Source: Hemerocallis citrina (lineage: Eukaryota > Streptophyta > Magnoliopsida > Asparagales > Asphodelaceae). From it: a stretch of 64,000 nt of DNA. Under the pieces are notes generated by a model, which saw nothing but the letters and a program-made list of their open reading frames with translations, was not told where the DNA came from and did no database searches. Of the stretch, positions 13,435 through 23,634 are shown piece by piece. A program made the position numbers and the translations under genes. The DNA is taken from NCBI GenBank assembly GCA_017893485.1, contig CM030366.1:71955469-72019468 (forward strand), given 5' to 3'. Every line of letters begins with the position of its first letter. Positions within the stretch are counted from its first letter, which is position 1.

Positions 13435-16400
13435 GTCTAGCATGTGTATGATATGTCCCTATCCTATCTTGGATGTACTAGTGTATAAAGTTGGTTTGTG
13501 TGCCCTAATATGATCGATTGATTCCATTTTATCTATCTTCTATCAATGCAAAGGCTCAAAAATTTGGAATACATTTGGATAAAGAAACTATATACTGAAG
13601 GATATTACAAAAGAACTGACTAGCCATTTGCTGATAGACCTAATCGGGATGCTTGTTGCAGCTTGCTGAATGAGCAAATTAATGTTAAAACGGAGTCAAA
13701 CGGATCATATGCTGTTTAATCCACTGAACTTTGAGGAAGTGATAGTTTCTCCTATATTCTTGCAAACTAAATATATTGGCAGAGTAACATATTACTAGTT
13801 CATGCCAGTGTTAAACATCATACCTTAACAGAGAAATATGCCCATACATTTGGCTTGCTCTTGAAACTTAGCTCCTGCAAATATCCAGCTAAATTTAATC
13901 AACTTCATACACACCTCAAAATAGATTATTTCACTTCCAACAAGAAGATAAAACAACACCTGCACTTTCCCACCAGTAGGCTTGAAACCATCATCCGGAT
14001 CCTCACTTGTTACCCTTACAGCAATACAATGGCCTTTGGGTCTTACAGACTCTGCTTTGTCAAAATCAAATGGGGTAGCATCAATTGATGTCTTCTTCCA
14101 GGCATCATACCCTCCTCCATTGTCCTTTCCGTAAAACCGCCTAATTTCTACAAACAATAAATTAATTTAGTTAAAAAGTATAACTGAAAAAAAATTAAAG
14201 AAACGAAACATAACATAATATGTAGCCAGAACTCATAATAGTCATCAATAGATACATTAAGCTCAGTCTCATACCAGGAATCTGCCAGAGAGGTATGCCC
14301 ATTCCCACTGCCACTTGAGCTGCAGGCAAGTTCACTTCAGCTATCCACTCTGTGACAGGATGCTCGACCTAAAAATGGTCGAATTCGGATAAGATAGGAG
14401 AAATTATTTTTACAAGATAAATACATGCTAGTAGTTGGGGGAAAAAAGACCGACCTGTAACCTTGGGTTAAGTTCTAGAAAATAATATTCACCAGTCTCC
14501 ATGCTAAAAAGATACTCAACAGTGGCAGCACCAACATAGTTTACAGACTTGGCAAGCCTCCTTGCTGCTTGCTCAAGTTGTTTCACTGTCTCAGGAGGTG
14601 CTACAGTAATAGGGCCTTCCTCAATGATCTGTTTGGAAACAATAGTTGAATGAAAGATTAGAGAACGACGTGGTCCTTCTAGGAAACAAACTCTCATTTT
14701 TTTTCCTTTTCTGATATAAAAACAAATTCTTAAATCAACCAAAAGAAAACTACAGTAAAGATAATAGTACAGCAAATACAATAATATACATAGGGCTAGA
14801 TGTAATTTGGGCCTCTTCTAAAATAAGCTACAGTCAATGATGATCACTAGAGAGCACAATCTAGACAAAACACGACTCAGTTAATATTAACTGGTATCAT
14901 GAAAGACGAATGATTATGTATCGAATTTTTTAGAGTGCACACCTTCTGATGCCGTCTTTGGACACTGCAATCTCGACTGTGAAGAGCAGCAACATTACCA
15001 TACTGATCGCAAAGTAGCTGAACTTCTAAATGTCGGCTCTACAAGAAGAAACCAAATTTCAGAAAGAAATTCTATTGAAAAGAACAAATAAAAAGACTAA
15101 GGTACTACACCAAAAAAATTATCCAAACAATATTATGTTTTCACAACTCAATTAATCACACTCTATTTCTATAATCTTTGATCTGTAATAGAATTTCAAG
15201 GTAAATTAATCAATGGCAATTGCAACTATAACATTTAATTGTTGACATTACAAGGTCTCACCTGTGATGCAACCTTCATTATAAATATTGGAGAGCCAGG
15301 AACTTCCCCTTGCACTTGCTTAAACAATGCTCTTACCTCATCATCATTGTGTACCTACAAGTTAATGCACAATATTAATAGAAGAATTTGATTGAGAATA
15401 TTTTAAAGTAATTTTCTGCATGGGTCAAGAACAACGACCGCATATAATAAATTCAAATAATAAGTAAAGGATTTCACAGAAATGGTGGTCAGACAACTAG
15501 GAGAAAACCAAAAAATCTTACCACATTATCAGATACTGGATCTTCCAGTAGTACTTTAAATATCAAAATGTTAACCAAACTCTCAACTTTGCTTATCTTG
15601 CTTAAACAAAAAGTTTAGGAAAGCTATGTCATGTTGCTACTTTGAGAAATATACCCTAATTTGATATATGAATGTGGTTCCAGTTTTACCGGAACTAAAA
15701 CTTTTAAAAAATATGTGCTGAGGCGGATAACCATATATAATTTGGATTGAGTTGTACCTTTCGAATTCCTTTACCACCACCACCCCAAGATGCCTTAATC
15801 ATTGCAGGATAACCGACAACCTGACAACTAGCCACTGCTTCCTCGGTGGTAGACACACACGCGTCCCGATATATATCATCAGGGATAGAATGACAACTCT
15901 CAGGAGGAATTTTCACCTGGAAGATTAAATAATAATATAAAGACGTTTAACTTGGTATCATAAGATGGAAATTCAATATTGCAGAAGGCTTACATGTGAG
16001 CCACTCCATGGCAGTGTTGGTACTCCAGCTGCCTGAGCAATCAGAGAAGAACCAATCTTATCACCTAGTGCAGACATTGATGAAGCAGGAGGCCCAAGAA
16101 ATATTATTCCCTTTGCACCCAATTCCTCTGGAAGCTCAGGGTTTTCAGATGCATGACCCCAACCAGGCCATACAGCAGAAACATGTGTTGCCTCTGCAGT
16201 CTAGAAAAGTTTCATATTAAAAACAATAAAATACAAGAGTAACTTCACATTTCAAAAGCTATATTCAAAGAATGAGAGAAACAAAGAGTAAATAGTAGCA
16301 AACCTCAACAATAAGTTGAACATTCGCATAGTTGTTATTGTTTGTTCCACCAGGAACTTCCACAAATTGATCAGCAATTCTAATGTGTTCCGCGTTGATT

Positions 16401-16651
16401 CTTAAATCCTCTGGGGTTGCCATAGATACCAAAAGTATGGCCTTCTCTGTCCCAAAGGTCTCATACGCCCATGCCCGGATGCTTCGGATGAACTTAACTG
16501 CTGCCATTCCATTATTTGCCACCAAAATACTGTGGATAGGTGACTTCCCACCAAGAGCTTTGCAAAACTCATCAACTTCTGATAAAGTCGATGCACTTCT
16601 CACTTTAGTTAGTCCATTTGTAATCCCATTCATACGACTAACTTCCGCCAT
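1..16651 (-). CDS. ACC1: Homomeric (cytosolic) acetyl-CoA carboxylase, N-terminal half, 25 coding exons, 3' part outside window
   Basis: Carboxylates acetyl-CoA to malonyl-CoA in the cytosol, feeding fatty-acid elongation and flavonoid synthesis. Exons by splice signals and homology: 16651-16304, 16200-15994, 15916-15758, 15354-15262, 15038-14943, 14628-14455, 14368-14275, 14147-13960, 13874-13824, 11616-11577, 11487-11363, 11279-11163, 11068-10994, 10885-10829, 10738-10634, 5652-5566, 4693-4502, 4400-4212, 3549-3439, 2475-2386, 2299-2123, 1928-1851, 880-758, 661-392, 144-1. All introns are GT-AG and phases join into 1,130 codons without a stop. Visible motifs: [13 protein letters not shown] near residue 50; ATP-grasp glycine loop [11 protein letters not shown] about 228-238; ELNPRLQ then VEHPVTEW about 353-367; biotinyl motif EVMKM with the acceptor Lys near 712. 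The last exons are the central domain; the carboxyltransferase is off the left edge. The start follows the first ATG of the exon; no obvious plastid transit peptide precedes the conserved domain, so this is the cytosolic type (inference). Confidence 0.96.
952..1630. mobile_element. PIF/Harbinger-type MITE in an ACC1 intron
   Basis: The ends are GAGCATCCA and its exact inverse TGGATGCTC, with further imperfect inverted similarity for about 40 bases. TTA flanks both sides (949-951 and 1631-1633), the 3-bp target duplication expected of PIF/Harbinger elements. The 679 bp insert lies in the ACC1 intron 881-1850, has no transposase, and holds a T run, a 28-base G run and several GGGACATGTCCC-type palindromes. 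Confidence 0.75.
5777..6539 (+). repeat. 5' LTR of intronic chromovirus (interrupted at its 3' end)
   Basis: Matches 9130-9842 along its length, sharing for example the GAGGACATCA start, the TTGGCATATGTAGTAG stretch, a TATATATAGGC TATA-like box near 5950 and a CT-rich segment encoding nothing conserved. The copy stops where the hAT-like insert begins at 6540. The two copies differ by several small indels, so the insertion is old. Confidence 0.8.
6540..7046. mobile_element. hAT-like non-autonomous insertion inside the chromovirus
   Basis: This block is unlike its surroundings and is rich in GGGGCCC and GGCCTGAGGCG motifs near both ends, arranged roughly inverted. It begins CAAGGCCGGCCCTG, similar to common plant hAT-type ends. 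Flanking octamers GCGGCATC (left) and CAGGCATC (right) agree at 6 of 8 positions, compatible with an aged 8-bp duplication. No transposase. The family is inferred from end type only. Confidence 0.45.
7047..9140 (+). pseudogene. Broken pol of chromovirus: RNase H, integrase, chromodomain
   Basis: About 7070-7345 translates as the RT/RNase H connection (RFVQGFSTI; then [15 protein letters not shown], the RNase H start). About 7780-7930 keeps an integrase zinc-finger region ([12 protein letters not shown]), 8050-8270 part of the integrase core (VDHFSKM-like; [15 protein letters not shown]), and 8890-9090 a chromodomain ([16 protein letters not shown]). Several frameshifts and stops separate the pieces. 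The chromodomain places it among chromoviruses. It cannot encode a working polyprotein. Confidence 0.85.
9130..9850 (+). repeat. 3' LTR of intronic chromovirus
   Basis: Direct repeat of 5777-6539, beginning around the GATGAGGACATCAG just after the chromodomain tail and ending near GTGGCGGCATC. The exact 3' end is uncertain because the partner copy is interrupted there. Nothing else is visible from here to the ACC1 exon at 10634. Confidence 0.75.
12426..13038 (-). mobile_element. Non-autonomous Helitron in ACC1 intron
   Basis: On the minus strand the segment starts TCTATATAATG after an A and ends CTAG before a T, the A|T insertion signature of Helitrons. A perfect hairpin (CGTGCC / GGCACG with a 3-base loop, 12445-12459) lies about 15 bases before the CTAG end. 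No Rep/helicase coding. The interior holds a T run followed by a G run near 12890-12919. It lies in the ACC1 intron 11617-13823. Confidence 0.6.
13045..13396. mobile_element. Foldback (long inverted repeat) MITE
   Basis: The left arm (about 13045-13198) and right arm (about 13250-13396) are near-perfect inverted copies, e.g. CACTCGGCCTTCCCGCC against GGCGGGAAGGCCGAGTG, leaving a loop of about 50 bases. No coding capacity. No clear target duplication is visible because TA and CT repeats flank it. It sits seven bases from the Helitron and could form a long hairpin in the ACC1 pre-mRNA. Confidence 0.75.
13394..13435. repeat. (TC)n(TA)n microsatellite
   Basis: A run of TC dinucleotides directly followed by TA dinucleotides at the right edge of the foldback element, in the ACC1 intron. 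Confidence 0.9.
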
Positions 16652-18510
16652 ACTGATCCCCACCCCCAACCCCCAACCTTAGAGATGCTGCAAGATTGGA
16701 AAAATATCAACAAACAAGTAAAATTTAAGACAACTTTTCCATGCAATTTTGATTGCAGCACCTACTGTGATTTTTAATAATTAGGACTGACAAAAAAACA
16801 GAGGAAAACAAAAGTTCTTGAAGTTTTCAGGAACCATGGGCAGTGGTTTTAAGGCTTTTTAGACAATTTAGGTTTCAAGAATGTACATTAGGTAGATTAG
16901 TTCATCCATGAGCATCCATTGAACTTACTGAGGAAAGATATGTTAGAAAAGTATCTTTCTGGAAAACAGAGAGCAAGATCAAGGAAAACTATGTTGTAGT
17001 CATACATGATCTGATTTCTCATGCATGTGTAATTAGCCCATCAATAACCTACATAGTGTGAATCATTAATGACTTGTCTCATTTGAATTCTTGATGACAA
17101 GAAATATGCTACTAAAAGATAACTATGTCAAGTATCATTAAAATGTAAATCTAACCATAAAATGAAAGAAACAAAGAATGCTCTCAAATTGAAGGTAACC
17201 AATTGATTCACACATGACCTAATATCCGAAATCCTCATTGTTATACTATGTATAAATTAATCAACTGAAGATTAAGAACTAGAAATGTGTTTTTTCTTGG
17301 CTCTTTGTCTTCACTTTGCCATCTTTCTCATTTCCCTAGGCTATTTTATCCCACCAAGGAGACAGCTCCTCTTTTAGAATTATCGCAAATCCGTCCCTTG
17401 TCCATATTTTCCTCTGCAAGGAACTTGGTACTAATTACAGGACCACTGATGTTATACTATTAACCAGTCATAAGTTTCAAATCTGTATATAACATTGTGC
17501 ACGACAACCAACCCGAATTGATGGGATAAGGCTAAAAATATGATGACAATGATGATAAATTGAAGTATGAAACTACAAACTCCTGCAAACAAATTATACC
17601 CACACAGACTAAACCACGTTCACTTTTATCTCAAAAAGGTACCTAACAAATCAATAATGAACATTAACCAAACTGTCCATATGAAACGACCAGAGTACGA
17701 TCAATCAAATCAAAATATGAAGCAATAACAACAAATCTCGCTCAAAATTCCCTACAAAGTTTTTCATATTTAGCTTTTCCATTGAAATTAACTCCGAGGC
17801 CACAAGTCGTCTGGAAATAAAATTGGATAGAACAAAGTCCGGATAATTGACAGATTACTAATGGCCTCAGATGGAATCAAACAGAGTATAAAGTCTATAA
17901 TCCTACCTACAAAAAGTAAAGCAACTACATCTTATAAGAATCAAATTCTCTATAAAAGAGGCACTCATGTTCCTTCAATACCATGCACCAATCATTTAGT
18001 TATAGTTAAAGAAGAAATTATCAAAAAGTGAAATATAAGTAATCAGTAAGACAAACTGATAAATTAACTGAATGACTAGTTTTTCTTCTATACAACAGTT
18101 TGTTCTAACTAATTGACCTTATGGAAGTACAAACAACTCTATTGAATTCTTTTAGAAACTAAATCACAATGGTAATTGGTATGTTTCTCTATGATCCAAT
18201 TCCAACCCCTAAACAAAAAAAACAACACTCAAACTTTACACAATAATTCATCCACAACAACTCACAACCAGATGAAACACTTGGTCTATACCACATATAG
18301 TATGTCAATTAGTATGCCTGAAAAGGCAGTAGCTTCCTGTGACTCCAAACAAATAAAATGAAAATTAAGCAGAAAAACAAAAGAGAGGGAGCTCAGGATT
18401 GAAACTCTACCTAACTCAGACAATACTGAAGCAAGGCAAGGCCAAGATCTCCACAGAAAATGAAAAACCCAAATCAGAAATTGAAGAATTGAATGGGTTT
18501 TAATGGGGAG
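16652..18510 (-). other. ACC1: ACC1 5' UTR: leader exon, 1.7 kb leader intron, start of exon 2
   Basis: Upstream of the ATG the exon extends to a good acceptor (TTGCAG, intron ends 16688). A matching donor (GTTAG|GTAGAG) ends the leader exon at 18411, giving a leader intron of 18410-16688. The leader exon carries a CT-rich tract (GA repeat on the plus strand, about 18506-18526), common in plant 5' UTRs. No other gene is visible in the intron. The donor and acceptor are read from sequence; the transcription start near 18510 is a guess from the TATA-like motif. Confidence 0.7.
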
Positions 18511-18660
18511 AGAGAGAGAGAGAGAACAAATGGTTTTTAATAAATGGGTATGGAGAAGAGGAAGAGAAGGGAAGACCCACGTGATATCTACCCACTTCCT
18601 TCCTTCCTTCCTTTCTTAACTTAAATTCAATCAAGTCTCACCATCTGTATTTGAAGAGAA
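18505..18660 (-). promoter_or_regulatory. ACC1 core promoter with TATA-like box and G-box
   Basis: Reading the minus strand, a TATTAAAA-like motif lies at about 18543-18536, roughly 30 bases before the CT-rich leader. A perfect CACGTG G-box lies at 18578-18583, about 35-40 bases upstream of it. G-boxes bind bZIP and bHLH factors. The spacing is typical of a plant core promoter, but the assignment is inference without transcript data. Confidence 0.45.
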
Positions 18661-19350
18661 GAGGGGATATGAAGATGGGGGAGGGGAGTCAGAATAGAAG
18701 TAGCTCCCAACTACCCCCATCCAATTATCTCGTTCATTCACTCACTCAACCAAACTACCAAGGATTCGGCCTTTTTCTCAAAAACCCCAATTTGCAAATT
18801 GGATTCACAAAAATGGGACAAAACTCACAAATCAAATCTCTACATTGAATGAGGGAAGGAGAACATGGTGGTTTGGTTTGACCCGGGAGCATGTTCACCT
18901 ACATTACCAACCCCCTTGCATTGCCTTTGCTTGCTGTTTATATATTGAGTTTTGTTTTGTTTTTGTTTTTCCTGTTTTCTTATTTGTGCGTATTAAGATT
19001 TAATACACATTTTGTATTATTCTAATTTTGCTATTTATGTGTGGGATTAGGATATTGCACACGAGATTTAGAAAAAATAAAATAAAATAAAACAGTGAGT
19101 GCTATTAACGTATTGCACATGAAATTGAGATAAAACAGGAAACAAAGTTATACAAATACAAGGCATGCTAACTTTGATTACCATTTGTTGTTGCTATTTT
19201 CTATATAGGAGCAAACATATGATGTGATTTTTTTAATGGAAAACTATAAAAATCTAACCTTTAATTTGATCAGACCGTTAACTGCTTTTTAACATGATTT
19301 TCTGACTATTGTGGATGTTTGGATTTGATTTGGATGATCAATATCGCTCC
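18660..19350. other. Unique intergenic stretch upstream of ACC1
   Basis: AT-rich DNA between the ACC1 promoter and the left LTR of the Tat-like element. I see no reading frame with recognisable motifs and no repeat. It may hold distal ACC1 regulatory sites, but nothing specific can be pointed to. Confidence 0.5.
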
Positions 19351-19354
19351 AGCA

Positions 19355-19818
19355 AACCTACAAGAAGTTTAAACAATGGGGTGTTCCCCGGCCAAAAATC
19401 CTCCGACGCTCAAATCAGAACTTAGAATAGTAGTTTTTTGTAGCAAAATAATGATTATCTAACTTTCAAGGAGGTGGAGGATATTTATAGACTATGAGTT
19501 AGTTACAAAAGATTAGCTTAAAAAAAATATCTTTCATATTTAAACTGCTGATTCTCAGGGTTAGAAGATAGGGTTAGTTGATAACTCTCTTTTACATTGA
19601 GAATTTGGTTGAAAGTTTTTAATTAACCAGGACTCCTCTTCTTGGGCTACAGCTTACTCCTTACTTGTAGGCCCTTTTCGAGTTGATTGGCCTGGAAATG
19701 GCTCATGTTCTCCGTACAGGCCTGTATTCACTGTAAAATTACCGTTCTGCACCCTAGAAGCTTTGAGGTCCATGCCTCAATTGTGTGGCCCCAATTTTCT
19801 GAGATTTTTCCCTCATCA
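19355..19818 (-). repeat. 3' LTR of Tat-like element
   Basis: Homologous to 27875-28297, sharing CTCCGACGCTCAAATCAGA-type text, GCAAAATAATGATTA, TTAATTAACCAGGACTC and TGTAGGCC. On the minus strand it would begin TGATGAGG. Divergence between the copies is high, indicating age. Confidence 0.7.
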
Positions 19819-20840
19819 TAAGCCTCTCACTCCTGAAGGTTGGGTATTTCAGCCTTCTAGAAGTAGTTCGACTTGTTTCAAGTAATTTGAACACCTTTTT
19901 GGCTTTCAAGGACGATTGGAGGGGCTAAAAACCTATTTTGGAGCTTCTATGAGCAGTAGAGGCTTTGCAGAACTTCCAGAAACTTTTCCAGATTTTTCTT
20001 TAAAAAATCCAATTTTTTAATCGTTTTTCTGAATTTTAAATTATTTTCCCTAGTTTTTTTAATTAATTTTCAGAATTTTAATTAACTATTCATAATTTAT
20101 AATTAAAAAATAGAATATAAATAATAAATTGAACCTGGCGTGAATTTTGACAAGATCTGGCGATTGGTCAAGGAGCACGGATTTCAAAGCAACTAGACAG
20201 TACAAAACGCGCGTTTTTCGCCTAGCTACCCGATGCACTGCACTGGGTATACGTGACACTGAGCTTTCCCTTTTTTTGGACAGCGCCAAGCAGTGTGGCG
20301 CACATGCTGCTGACATGCAGCTGGCATGTGCGACGAACGTAGGGCGCTTTCTCCTTTCTCTCTCCTCATCTTTTTTCTTATCTTTTTTCTCCTTGTATTT
20401 TTCTCTCTCTGTCTTTTCCTCCTCTGTCTTTTCTTTTCCCTTTCTTTTTATCACGCATTTTGTGCGTGTTTTTAAAGCAGTTTTGGCACGCATTTTGCAC
20501 ACATTTGATAATCTAGTTTTGTCACGCAACTTGCACGTGTTTTTTACAGTGCTCGGGAGGAGATCTAATAGTTGAGAATTGCATTTTCTTCGAGTTGCTT
20601 GGAGCACGCTCTCCCTAGCTCGTGACACCGGGGAGGGGGTCTGCTCGGTGCTTTTTTTTCGTCTAGTGGTAGCACGAACTTTGGAGCAGATCCAATGGCC
20701 AAGATTATTTTGCACTAAATTTAAGACAATCCAACGGTCCAAAATGGACATTTTCCTTAAATTGGTCAGTGCAAGCTATCCCTGGTGTGTGACTCGGGGA
20801 AGGGGGTCTACTTGGCATGAGTAGCTTGGGTAATTTGTTT
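19819..20840. other. Low-complexity internal region of Tat-like element
   Basis: AT-rich DNA, then a long pyrimidine tract (about 20340-20450), then repeated CACGCA/TGCGTG-type motifs (20450-20545), then an imperfect duplication (about 20560-20690 and 20690-20820; shared GAGCAGATC and GACTCGGGGA-like text). The 221-codon minus-strand frame here is mostly Lys/Glu low complexity and I do not consider it a gene. Confidence 0.5.
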
Positions 20841-20849
20841 CCGATGATC

Positions 20850-21710
20850 TCTGAAAGGAAGCTTTGCCCCCGAGGGGCTACGAAGAAGAGCTTCATCACG
20901 GAGGAGCCATGAAGATGAGTTTTACCCCCGTGTAGTTAAGAAGAGAAGCTTCACTATGGAGGAGCTACAAAGAAGAGCTCTGCCATATAGGAGCTACGAA
21001 GAGGATCTTTACCCCTGAGGAGCTAAGAAGAGAAGCTTCGCCCTCGACGAGCTTCGGTTCCAAGGGGCTAAGAAGATGAGCTGCTCTCGAGGTGCTTCAC
21101 TCCCGATGGGCTAAGAAGAGGAGCTTCACTCCTGGAGAGCTAAGAAGAGAAGCTTGGCCACCGAGGAGCTATGAAGAGGAGCTTCGCCATGGAGGAGTTA
21201 CAAAGAGAACTTAGAATCTTTGTTGCAGGGGAGCTACGAAGAGGAGCTGTCCTCCCAAGGATCTAAGAAAAGAAGATTTGCTCTCAAGGAGCTACGAAGG
21301 AGCTTCTCTCCTAATGAGCAAAGAAGATGATTTTTGCTACCGAGGATATACGAAGATGAGCTTCGCCCCCGTGAGGAGCTTCGAAAAGGAGCTTTGTCCC
21401 CGAGGAGCTAAGAAGATAAGCTTTGCTGGCTACGAAGAGGAGCTTCGCCATAGAGGAGCTTTGCCCCAGAGGAGTTAAGAAGAGAAGTTTCGCTCCTGAA
21501 GAGCTTCACTCCCGAGGGGCTAAGAAGATGAGCTTTGCTCTCGAGAAATTACAAAGCAGAGCTTTGCTCCCGATGGATTAAGAAGAGGAGCTTTGCCCCT
21601 GATGAGGTAAGAAGATGAGCTTTGCCCTAGAGGAGCTAAGCCAAGGAGCTTTGCTCAGAGGGGCTAAGAAGTGGAGCTTCAACCTCGATGAGCTTTGTGA
21701 CTATAATGGA
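20850..21710. repeat. Minisatellite of ~30 bp units (GAGGAGCTAAGAAGAGGAGC type)
   Basis: Dozens of imperfect copies of a unit resembling GAGGAGCTAAGAAGAGGAGC followed by TTCGCCCC, period roughly 30 bases with variation. A short remnant of the same array recurs at about 23515-23630. Units are too variable and broken for a consistent reading frame. Confidence 0.85.
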
Positions 21711-23155
21711 AGTTGATAAGGATTCCCCCAAGTATTTATGTCTCAACTCTTGTTCTTTTGGTGTTGCAGCTTGTTGTTATGAGTCCATAAGTTAGGGAGT
21801 GGCTCTAGAGACAAGCTGGACTCCGGACTTAATGTTTTCTAATTAACAAGTTGTAAGGGTAGCCCTAGGGAGACATTGGACTCTGAACTTGCAGAGAGTC
21901 AAGCAGATTTTAGGAGTAGCTCGAGTGACGAGCTGAGCTCTAAACCTGCTTTTTAGCGAGTTTTTAAAGTAGCTTGGGTGGCAAGCAGAATGTCAAACTC
22001 ATTGTATTGAGTGGATGAGTGGTTGGAGTAGCTTGAGGGGAGAAGTAGGGGAGAAGGAAAAGGAAGTATCCGAGACATCTTCTCCTGTTTTTAGTTGAAT
22101 GAAAATGCTGGCGGTGTCAAGCACTTGTGTTTTTTTCCTTTTGAGTAAGAGCTTTAGGTGTGTGCGACTGAACTTCATTTCATTGGAGTTGAGTCCTTGG
22201 TGTTTACCTAGTGGTATGGTAATTCCGCTGCCTCTTTTATTGGCGAAGTGTTGTGTACACTGGAGGAGAACCTCGAGATACCAAGATTGGTCATCTTCAT
22301 CGTGCTTTTGCTTGCAGCCACATTCGAGGTGGACGAGTTGAAGAATGTCATTCTTAAGAAAAGCTTGGAAGTTGCCCACTTGAGAGAGGCCAGCCTCAAA
22401 CACTCAGGAGAAATTCATCTGAATTGCTCGGCTTGTATTCATAGGGTTCGTTGGAAGGTTAGGGTTAATGACGCTCAGCTCAAGGAGAAGCTTGTTGAGC
22501 AAAATCGACTGAAGTAGCTACTTGAGGAAAAACATACCAGGAGTACCTCTTTCTCTTGTGATGAGTTAAATCAAGGGAAGTCATTCCACGAACTGGCCTT
22601 ACGTCCTCAAGGGACATTAAGGAACTCGGGAGAAGCCTAGAGTGTGGTAACCGGTTCATCAAACCTATCTTATATTGAGGAGACGGTGCACATTCATGCT
22701 TACGCGGCTCAAACTCAATCTGCAGGATTGGTCTTTCCCTCGTTGTTTAGGGGACCGAGATGGCTCTTTCATGGCAAGGAGGAACCATAAGCGGAGTGTG
22801 TCTTTCAACCAAAACATCCCCTTACCTCCAGGAAATAAAGATGACTCCGAGGAAGACTTGTAAACTTGTTGAACTTTGCTTTTGATGTACTCTTTGAACT
22901 TTTCATGAAATGTTCATATGAAATGAAAAAAAATCTTCTAAGTGTTCAAGGACTATCTCTTGTCTCCTTTGAGGTGTAGCTCTATGTCTTAGAGTCAGTG
23001 GGTGGCGAGGGCAGCTCTGGTAGAGAGCTGGACCTCTTGTGTCATTGCCTTGGCAAGTTGCAGAAGTAGCAGTAGGGAGGGGTTGGACTCCACACTTGCT
23101 GGTCAAGGGAATCAACGAGTTAAAAGAGTCATTTTGAGTGGCAAGTCGAGCTAAA
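21710..23155. repeat. Duplicated ~1.5 kb segment, copy 1
   Basis: Matches 23635-25090 from the ATGAGTCCATAAGTT region through CACTTGCT(G/A)GTCAAGG. Both copies follow a piece of the 30 bp minisatellite, so the whole unit of about 1.9 kb appears tandemly duplicated inside the element. Each copy contains the same short plus-strand frame. Confidence 0.8.
22248..22640 (+). pseudogene. Unknown coiled-coil-like frame, copy 1 (antisense to gag)
   Basis: An 89-codon plus-strand stretch with charged, heptad-like text (ELKNVILKKSLEVAHLRE; NDAQLKEKLVEQ), a stop, then recognisable continuation (DELNQGKSFHELAL). The same protein text is readable in copy 2 (about 24205-24624), so it is real homologous sequence rather than a chance frame. 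I do not recognise the family. It runs opposite to gag, in the position where some Tat-lineage elements carry extra frames between pol and the 3' LTR. Function unknown; a chance shared frame within a duplicated DNA segment is not excluded. Confidence 0.4.
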
Positions 23156-23480
23156 GTTGCTCCCATAACTCATTAACTCTCAAATGTGGGTTCAGAGTCT
23201 GACTAGAGCTGCTCCCATAAGTCATTAACCAAAAGGCAAGTTCGGAGTCCAGCTAGAGCTGCTCCCAACAAGCCAACTCCCCAAAGGTGGGTTCGGAGCC
23301 TAACTAGAGCTGCTTTCATAACTCATTAACTCAAATGTGGGTTTGGAGTCCACCAAGAGCTGCTCCCACAACTCATTAACTCTTAAATGTGGGATGGGAG
23401 TCCAGCTAGAGCTACTCCCACAACTCATTAACTCAAAGGTGAATTTGGAGTCCATATTTGTGGTCCAAAGTTTCCTTAGC
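23155..23480 (-). repeat. Minisatellite of ~55 bp units, reverse orientation
   Basis: Repeats of a unit containing GGAGTCCAGCTAGAGCTGCT then CCCACAACTCATTAACTC. This is the reverse complement of the longer array at 25090-26030, so the two arrays flank segment copy 2 in opposite orientations. Confidence 0.8.
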
Positions 23481-23634
23481 AACTTGCAAGCAAGCAAGTT
23501 CAGAGATTTCCCCCAATGAGCTTAGAAGATGGGCTTTGCCACCAAGAAGCTAAGACAAGGAGTTTCGCCTCTGAGGAGCTTCACTCCCAATGGGCTAAGA
23601 AAAGGAGCATCACAAAGCTTTATGCCAATACTGG

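Noticed and set aside
16652..16669. An upstream extension of the ACC1 start by six codons
   Set aside because: The codon at 16669 is TTG, not ATG; the first ATG is at 16651.
20086..20751. 221-codon minus-strand frame with a Lys/Glu-rich middle
   Set aside because: Mostly the complement of a pyrimidine tract; no domain, no introns or partner copy, and a competing frame on the other strand.
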